64,000 bases of DNA from Desulfoluna butyratoxydans (lineage in GTDB: Bacteria > Desulfobacterota > Desulfobacteria > Desulfobacterales > Desulfolunaceae): assembly GCF_900699765.1 (NCBI RefSeq), contig NZ_CAADHO010000003.1, forward strand, positions 496,001 through 560,000. The letters are read 5' to 3'. The notes beneath the pieces are model-generated. The model was not told the DNA's origin. It saw only the letters and a program-made list of their open reading frames with translations, and searched no databases. Below are positions 59,212-64,000 of this stretch, piece after piece. A program made the position numbers and the translations under genes. How positions within the stretch are numbered: position 1 is the stretch's first letter; each line of letters opens with the position of its first letter.

Positions 59212-59924
59212 CTACCTCAGTCCGTAACCCTCAGTCGGCAGGCCACTGAGCCCACATTGCTTATCATCAGGAAACCATCGGTGACCCCGCATCCTTTTCC
59301 CGCGATCTGGGTGGGCGTAAACGGCTCAGGTTTCACCTCTGGCCGGATCCAGGATGCCCAGTTTAAAGGTTTCCTTCTTCTCTTCAGCCACAATCATGAC
59401 TTTTTCACGTATGGCGTGCCCGTAAATATCGGGCGCCAAAATCCCTGTCCAAGGTGCATGGTGCGATGCGCAGAGCGAATGTGCATGCAATTCCTTTGAA
59501 TTCATACCATGAAGGGCATGGACCGTTTCGGAGTGAAAAGATAATTCCGGGCTCCATTCGTCGTTGCCTTGCATGAGACATGAACATAGCAAATGATAAT
59601 CGAGGTGGGGACCGGTTGCAACGCAGTTTTTTGACGTCAGAAGGGAGCGGTGTTCAGGTGCCGCCAGGCGTCAGACCCGGAAAAGGAACAAAGGCTGTCT
59701 TTGGTCGGGTGGGTTGTATCACCCTGATTGAGCTGGCTTTATAGATAGGGTATGTGGCGCTGTGAATTTTTTTTAGTTTGATTTTCAAAACACTTGATCT
59801 TCAAATGAATGGTCGGTATAGAGAGGGTGTGCCGGGATTGTTTTTCCTGCGCCGGCACAGATGACATGCATGTTCTGCGACGATAGATAAGAGAGAAAAC
59901 AGACCGCGAAAAAGAGGAAACGCT
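59212..59924. other. Intergenic region upstream of the P-type ATPase gene
   Basis: These 713 bases have no convincing gene. An open frame on the minus strand at 59326-59592 encodes a string with many His and Cys residues but has no recognisable domain and a poor start, and could be a gene remnant. A possible promoter is at 59794-59822. Confidence 0.5.
59794..59822 (+). promoter_or_regulatory. Possible sigma-70 promoter of P-type ATPase gene
   Basis: TTGATC (59794-59799), a 17-base spacer and TATAGA (59817-59822); each box matches four of six. The gene starts about 100 bases downstream. Confidence 0.4.
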
Positions 59925-61760
59925 ATGATCGGACGGTATGCAAAACTCAATGTGTATCAGGAGATTTTTAAATCATCGGATTTTATCCGTGTGGCGGGCG
60001 GGGCGCTTTTGATCCCCGTGGCCCTGTTGACGGGAATGGTGAACCAGCAGGGGCTGGTGGCCTCGCTGAACCTGAGGGACCTGGTTCTTATTTTGTCGGT
60101 GGCGCTGAACGGCCTGCCCATTATCGTGGACGCCGTCAAGGGGATCATGGCCCGGGAGGTGAATGTGGACGAGCTGGTGAGCATCGCCATCATCGCCTGC
60201 ATGCTCACGGGTAATTTTCTGGAGGCTGCCGTGGTCAGCGCCATCATGGTGGTGGGGGCCCTCATTGAAGAGGCGGTGAGCGACAGCGCCCGGCACGCCA
60301 TCGAAGAGCTGGTGGAGATGACCCCGGCCACTGCCACCCTTGTCAAAGAGGGCGGCGAGGTGCAGGTAAAGGTGTCGTCCATCCGTCAGGGGGACCGGCT
60401 GGTGGTGCGAAGCGGCGAAACCATCGCCGTGGACGGGGTGATCCGTGAAGGGGCCACCTTTGTGGATGAAGCCGCCATCACCGGGGAGTCCATTCCGGTG
60501 AGCCGTTCGGAAGGGGACGAGGTCTACGCCGGAACAACGTGCGTGGACGGGTTCGTGACGGTGGAGGCCTTGCGTGTGGGCGAAGATTCCACCTTCGGAA
60601 AGATCGTCAAGATGATCCAGGCCGCCGAGTCGTCGAAAACCCGGAGCGCCCGCATCGTGGATGAGTACGCCAAGTGGTTCACCCCGGTGATCCTGGCCGG
60701 TGCGGTGCTGGCATTGCTTATTACCGGGGAGATCTCCCGGGCCATTACCGTGCTCATTGTGGGATGCCCATGCTCGTTTCTGCTGGCCGGACCCGTGACC
60801 TCAGTGGCCGCCATCAGCCGTGCGGCCAAAGAGGGCGTGCTGGTGAAGGGGGGCGGATTCCTGGAGACCATGGCCGGAGCCGATGCCCTCTTCTTCGACA
60901 AGACCGGGACCCTCACCAAGGGAGAGCCCGGCGTGGTGGAGGTTTTGCCCCAAGGGGACAGGCGGCCGGAAGAGCTCCTTGCCATGGCAGCGGCCCTGGA
61001 GACGGGGAGTGCCCACCCCCTGGCCCATGCGATCCTTGCCAAGGCAACCTCTTTGGGCTGCACTGTTCCCGCTGCCCGGGAGATCCAGTCCGAGGTGGGA
61101 CGCGGCGTCTCGGGCAAAGTAGGGGACGCCCGGGTTGAGGTGATCTCCAGCGGCGCCAGGGGCGAGACAGGCCTGACCACCGTGGAGGTACGCGTGGATG
61201 GCGAGCTTTGGGGCTATCTTGGCATGGATGATGAGGCCCGACCCGAGGCCCAAGAGGTCATCCGGGCTGTGGCGGCCAAGGGCCTCGGGGATGTACGCAT
61301 CCTTTCCGGGGACCGGGAACCGGCGGTCCGCCGCCTGGCAGACCAGGTGGGGATTTCACGGTGGCACGCCGGGTGCAAGCCCCATGAGAAGCTGGGCCTC
61401 ATCGAGTCCCATGAAGGCTCGGGTCTGATCTTTGTGGGGGACGGGGTCAACGACGCCCCGGCCCTGAAAGCTGCAGGCACCGGCATCGCCATGGGCCTCC
61501 GGGGATCGGACGTGGCCCTGGAGACCGCCGACATCGTGCTGATGAACGACAAGCTGGAGACCCTTCCTTTCCTCGTGGACCTCAGCCGCAGGATGAGTCG
61601 CACCATCAAGGTCAACATCGCCCTGAGCTTCGGCATCAACCTTGTGGCCGTGCTCCTGGGCTTTGCCGGGGTGCTCACCCCCATCCTGGGGGCTGTGGCC
61701 CACAACATCGGATCCATTCTGGTGGTGGGGCTTGCCGCGTCATTGAGGTATGCAAGATAG
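59925..61760 (+). CDS. Heavy-metal-transporting P-type ATPase
   Basis: This 611-residue P1B-type ATPase moves transition-metal ions across the inner membrane using ATP. It has the CPC ion-binding motif (VGCPCSF, near residue 284), the phosphorylation site DKTGT (near 324), the SAHPLA loop of P1B enzymes, TGES in the actuator domain and GDGVNDAPAL in the hinge. Eight helices are predicted, and there is no N-terminal Cys-x-x-Cys metal-binding domain. It is 100 residues shorter than typical ZntA or CopA. CPC followed by Ser rather than Ala leaves the metal open. AGAGGAAAC precedes the ATG. Confidence 0.9.
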   Translation: MIGRYAKLNVYQEIFKSSDFIRVAGGALLIPVALLTGMVNQQGLVASLNLRDLVLILSVALNGLPIIVDAVKGIMAREVNVDELVSIAIIACMLTGNFLEAAVVSAIMVVGALIEEAVSDSARHAIEELVEMTPATATLVKEGGEVQVKVSSIRQGDRLVVRSGETIAVDGVIREGATFVDEAAITGESIPVSRSEGDEVYAGTTCVDGFVTVEALRVGEDSTFGKIVKMIQAAESSKTRSARIVDEYAKWFTPVILAGAVLALLITGEISRAITVLIVGCPCSFLLAGPVTSVAAISRAAKEGVLVKGGGFLETMAGADALFFDKTGTLTKGEPGVVEVLPQGDRRPEELLAMAAALETGSAHPLAHAILAKATSLGCTVPAAREIQSEVGRGVSGKVGDARVEVISSGARGETGLTTVEVRVDGELWGYLGMDDEARPEAQEVIRAVAAKGLGDVRILSGDREPAVRRLADQVGISRWHAGCKPHEKLGLIESHEGSGLIFVGDGVNDAPALKAAGTGIAMGLRGSDVALETADIVLMNDKLETLPFLVDLSRRMSRTIKVNIALSFGINLVAVLLGFAGVLTPILGAVAHNIGSILVVGLAASLRYAR

Positions 61761-61966
61761 GGGAGATAAGTTAACTCAGCCTGCATCTGCTGGTTATCAG
61801 GGTATTGAGGTGAAAAACGACATCTGAAGCTCTCTTGCCTTGCATATGAGTGCACCCGACTTGTGTAATACCCGGGTTAAACCCATGGCTGTCGAGTAAC
61901 GATTTCACATTGGCCTGTATCGGGTGTCTGGTTACGACAGATGAATCAAACCGGGTGGCGTGCAGC

Positions 61967-62287
61967 TTATGAGGAGGCAGTTTTTCGGTAAATGGCTTTT
62001 CCGACACGATGGATGTGGGACCTCAGGGCGGGGCTTTGAAGGGTATTGTAGTGGATGATGTCGAAAAAGTAGGGGATGAGGGTCTCTTCTTCAAGAATAT
62101 CCTTAAGCTTGAGGATCTCTTCGGGGGAGACCCCTTCACCTTTGACGGCGAGGTCTATATCGGACGCTGCTTTTTCGGTCCCTTTGGCACGTGATCCGAA
62201 AATCAGAATGGATTCCACACTCGGGAACCGTGCAGCAGCCATCTGGATGGCCATGATTTCCGATGGTTTTAATCCGAACCGTTTCAT
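61967..62287 (-). CDS. mntA: MNT-domain nucleotidyltransferase (MntA-like antitoxin)
   Basis: This 106-residue minimal nucleotidyltransferase has the motif GSRAKGTEKAASDIDLAVKG (GSx-10-DxD, about residues 31-50) and the third Asp in FFDIIHY. In MntA-HepT pairs this protein AMP-modifies a tyrosine of the HEPN toxin and so neutralises it. The ATG overlaps the HEPN stop as ATGA, so translation is coupled. The pairing with the upstream HEPN protein supports a toxin-antitoxin role. The pathway is inferred from family knowledge. Confidence 0.85.
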   Translation of the reverse strand: MKRFGLKPSEIMAIQMAAARFPSVESILIFGSRAKGTEKAASDIDLAVKGEGVSPEEILKLKDILEEETLIPYFFDIIHYNTLQSPALRSHIHRVGKAIYRKTASS

Positions 62288-62697
62288 GGCGTGATCCTGG
62301 CCTGCAAGGTTGTGTAGAGTTTGGCGAGGTTGGGGAAGTAGGCTCTTCGAATACGTCGTTCAATTTCTTTGGCTGTGGATTCATCATAGGTGTGCACGGT
62401 CAGATTTCTATCTTTTAATGCGTTAAGCCAGGTTTCACCATCCTCGATCACTCCGGACTGAAAGGCTTGTTTAATGGCTGCCCGGGGGCTCTGTATATCA
62501 TATCCTTCCGCATCCAGATAATCCTTCATCACCTTCCATGCCAACTCAAAGGACATTTCGTAGAACTGGATGAGCCCAGCCCGCTCAAGCCGTGACGGTT
62601 CATCGACGGCAACAGCCAGTTTTAACTCGGCAAAGGCTTTCTCAAAATGCTCGAAACGCTGAATCCAGCGGATATCTCCGGCGTCTTTTGTGGTCAT
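62284..62697 (-). CDS. hepT: HEPN-domain protein (HepT/HI0074-like toxin candidate)
   Basis: This 137-residue all-helical protein of the HI0074-like nucleotidyltransferase substrate-binding group contains RNLTVHTY near residue 98, which fits the R-x4-H-x-Y motif of HEPN RNases whose tyrosine is AMP-modified by MntA. The first half (GAGLIQFYEMSFELAWKVMK-like) is typical for the family. AGGAG precedes the ATG. Overlap with the following nucleotidyltransferase gene defines a two-gene operon. HEPN proteins of this type can be non-toxic, so RNase activity is not proven. Confidence 0.82.
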   Translation of the reverse strand: MTTKDAGDIRWIQRFEHFEKAFAELKLAVAVDEPSRLERAGLIQFYEMSFELAWKVMKDYLDAEGYDIQSPRAAIKQAFQSGVIEDGETWLNALKDRNLTVHTYDESTAKEIERRIRRAYFPNLAKLYTTLQARITP

Positions 62698-62818
62698 GTG
62701 GTCTCCTGTCCAAGTGGTGGCATCCGTTTTCTTTATACCCTATATGGGCTGTGAATATCCACGGGTGATTTCGTGGTGATGCCGGTGGGCGGAGATATCC
62801 GCATGTGGGAAGGGATGA

Positions 62819-63634
62819 TCACCCTCCGTTTGTCTTGTTCCAATTATCCACAAACTGCGCCGACTCCTTTAAGGTCTCCACGAACCACGGCACCTCCCAT
62901 TCGGGGGTGCTGGAGTAGGTGTGGAGGATCTCCTCGTCGGTCATGGAGAGGATCTGGGTCCAGTTGTCCTGATTGGCGGCGTTTACCAGGCGGGTAATGA
63001 GGGCGTCGTCAAAGGGGCGCGTGGATTTCCACAGCCACACCGGCGGGTAGATTTTCATGCCGAAGACGGCAAAGAGGGTCTGGACGCCCCCGGTGGGATC
63101 CCGCTGTTCCGACGTGAGGTCAAAGGCCTGGTTGCTGACCTTCATGGTGGTCAAGTCCACCCCAAAGTCGTCCCGGTGACATTCGTTGGGATCGCCCTGG
63201 CCGAGGCTGAGGGTGACCTGTTCCACCCACCAGCTCGGCTTGTCCGCCGGGGCGTTGTACCGGAAGTTATCCAGGGAGTGGGTCATGAGCCACCCCATGA
63301 GGGTGTGGGTGTTGTCGTTGGAGGCCTCGGCCAGGGGCGGGTTGCCCCCCTGGCCCCAGATGTGCACCGGCCCCACGAAGTGGGCGCCCACCAGGTTGAA
63401 GAAGTAGTCGTAGCGCACCTTGCGGGAGAGGTGGCTGAGCATGACGATCTCCTGGTCATCGGCGTTGCGACCGGCCATGACCACGATGATGCAGGAGGTG
63501 GCGCTGTCCGAGTAGAGGTATTTTTTGTCTGTGTCGTTGAGGCGAACCAGGCAGTAATTGTCCTGGCTGACGTAGTGGAACCCTTCGGGAAGGGTCGTTG
63601 TGGGGGCAGAGGTGGTGCGTTTGAGGGTCAACAT
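62819..63634 (-). CDS. Conserved hypothetical protein, unknown
   Basis: This 271-residue protein has no signal peptide, starting MLTLKRTTSAPTTTLPEG. It is beta-rich. A segment around residues 45-70 has Cys48 in SDSATSCIIVVMAGR and His68 in VMLSHLSR, a layout loosely like the Cys/His pair of CheD-type deamidases, but no family match is sure. A later WWVEQVTLSLGQGDPNECHRDDFGVD stretch has further polar residues. It lies 13 bases after the partial gene to its right on the same strand, so the two are probably one operon. Confidence 0.65.
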   Translation of the reverse strand: MLTLKRTTSAPTTTLPEGFHYVSQDNYCLVRLNDTDKKYLYSDSATSCIIVVMAGRNADDQEIVMLSHLSRKVRYDYFFNLVGAHFVGPVHIWGQGGNPPLAEASNDNTHTLMGWLMTHSLDNFRYNAPADKPSWWVEQVTLSLGQGDPNECHRDDFGVDLTTMKVSNQAFDLTSEQRDPTGGVQTLFAVFGMKIYPPVWLWKSTRPFDDALITRLVNAANQDNWTQILSMTDEEILHTYSSTPEWEVPWFVETLKESAQFVDNWNKTNGG

Positions 63635-63647
63635 GGCTCGGGTCTCC

Positions 63648-64000
63648 TTATTTGGTGATGGTCATGGTCTGCCACGGTTTGGTCCGCGGGTTGCCGTTAA
63701 TCACGTATTCGCACATCAGGCCGTTTTCCTGGGTGCTGAAGATCACCGAGGCCTGGGTGTAGAACTCACCGGGCTTGACTGCGACACGGCAGATCGAGAG
63801 CTCGGTTTCGCCGAAGTACTGATCCCGCAGGAGCTTGTGGACGCCGTCGTGGTTGGGTTGGAGCAGCAACAGCCGCTCGGCCCGCTCCAGGCGCAGGAAG
63901 GTGCTCTGGTTCATGGGGTAGGTGACGGAGGTGTTGAAGAGGCGGCAGTTGTTGGTGTTGGCAAAATAATCGGCCTTGGGGGAGAGGGTCAGGACCTCGG
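63648..64000 (-). CDS. Unknown protein, 5' end beyond window
   Basis: The reading frame from the stop at 63648 stays open to the window end, so this is the C-terminal 116 residues of a longer protein. It contains LTLSPKADYFANTNNCRL near the edge, then an internal Met that may not be the start. The end reads NPRTKPWQTMTITK. No domain is recognised. It is likely co-transcribed with 62819-63634, 13 bases away. Confidence 0.6.
   Translation of the reverse strand, partial: EVLTLSPKADYFANTNNCRLFNTSVTYPMNQSTFLRLERAERLLLLQPNHDGVHKLLRDQYFGETELSICRVAVKPGEFYTQASVIFSTQENGLMCEYVINGNPRTKPWQTMTITK

Noticed and set aside
59326..59592. 88-codon minus-strand frame in the gap before the P-type ATPase
   Set aside because: No ribosome site at the first ATG, no domain, and an odd His/Cys composition; at most a gene remnant.

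Overview
The window looks like chromosome from an anaerobic, fairly GC-rich deltaproteobacterium. A marine Desulfobacterota lineage, with Desulfoluna-like sulfate reducers as my best guess, fits the gene content: a TRAP transporter, sigma-54 enhancer-binding regulators, a stand-alone molybdopterin oxidoreductase, butyrate kinase with a phosphotransbutyrylase-type enzyme, many intergenic palindromic repeats and a strong AGGAG ribosome-site signature. The lineage is inferred from family content only. No rRNA, tRNA, CRISPR array, transposase or phage gene was recognised.

Layout. (1) 1-9226, minus strand: a catabolic operon with a sigma-54 activator, 2,3-diaminopropionate ammonia-lyase, M24 hydrolase, M20 deacylase, Asp/Glu-racemase-like enzyme and a DctQMP TRAP transporter (DctP is cut by the window edge). 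(2) 9806-13036, plus: the conserved trio retropepsin-like lipoprotein, inactive transglutaminase fused to a membrane domain, and RimK-like ATP-grasp; then a spermidine-synthase-like protein. (3) 14120-22207: an outer-membrane protein, a small membrane protein and, on the minus strand, an unrecognised cassette of a LysM protein, a propeller-like lipoprotein and a 1331-residue protein. (4) 22741-29154: AEC transporter, ADP-ribosylglycohydrolase, APC permease, TPP-dependent 2-oxoacid decarboxylase and GDPD. (5) 29539-32494: butyrate kinase and a rare HTH-cupin-phosphate acyltransferase fusion. (6) 33074-41374: a second, rearranged diaminopropionate-lyase cluster (APC permease, lyase, M24, M20, RidA) with a divergent paralogous sigma-54 activator. 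(7) 41613-51448: MocR regulator/DMT exporter pair, fumarase, small hypothetical proteins, LysR, radical SAM, monooxygenase-like, GNAT and peptide deformylase genes. (8) 51844-64000: PEGA lipoprotein, TetR, molybdoenzyme coupled to a methyltransferase, cold-shock protein, a tandem repeat array, a heavy-metal P-type ATPase, a MntA/HepT-type pair and two unknown genes.

How the parts work together. The strongest system-level signal is the duplicated catabolic module. Each copy has a lyase that would convert 2,3-diaminopropionate to pyruvate and ammonia. Each also has an M24 and an M20 hydrolase that could liberate the diamino acid from a modified precursor, its own importer, and its own sigma-54 activator with four cysteines at identical positions in the sensor domain. 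Both control regions contain a well-spaced -24/-12 promoter with a long dyad about 90 bp upstream, the expected geometry for a sigma-54 switch. RidA in copy two would remove the 2-aminoacrylate the lyase makes.

Intergenic regions carry at least three dispersed repeat families: a CCGGATATTTCATGA-type element, a TAGGGTGCGG...CCGCACC hairpin (also present as a roughly 131-bp tandem array) and a longer element ending in a GCCGGAGGCAA hairpin.
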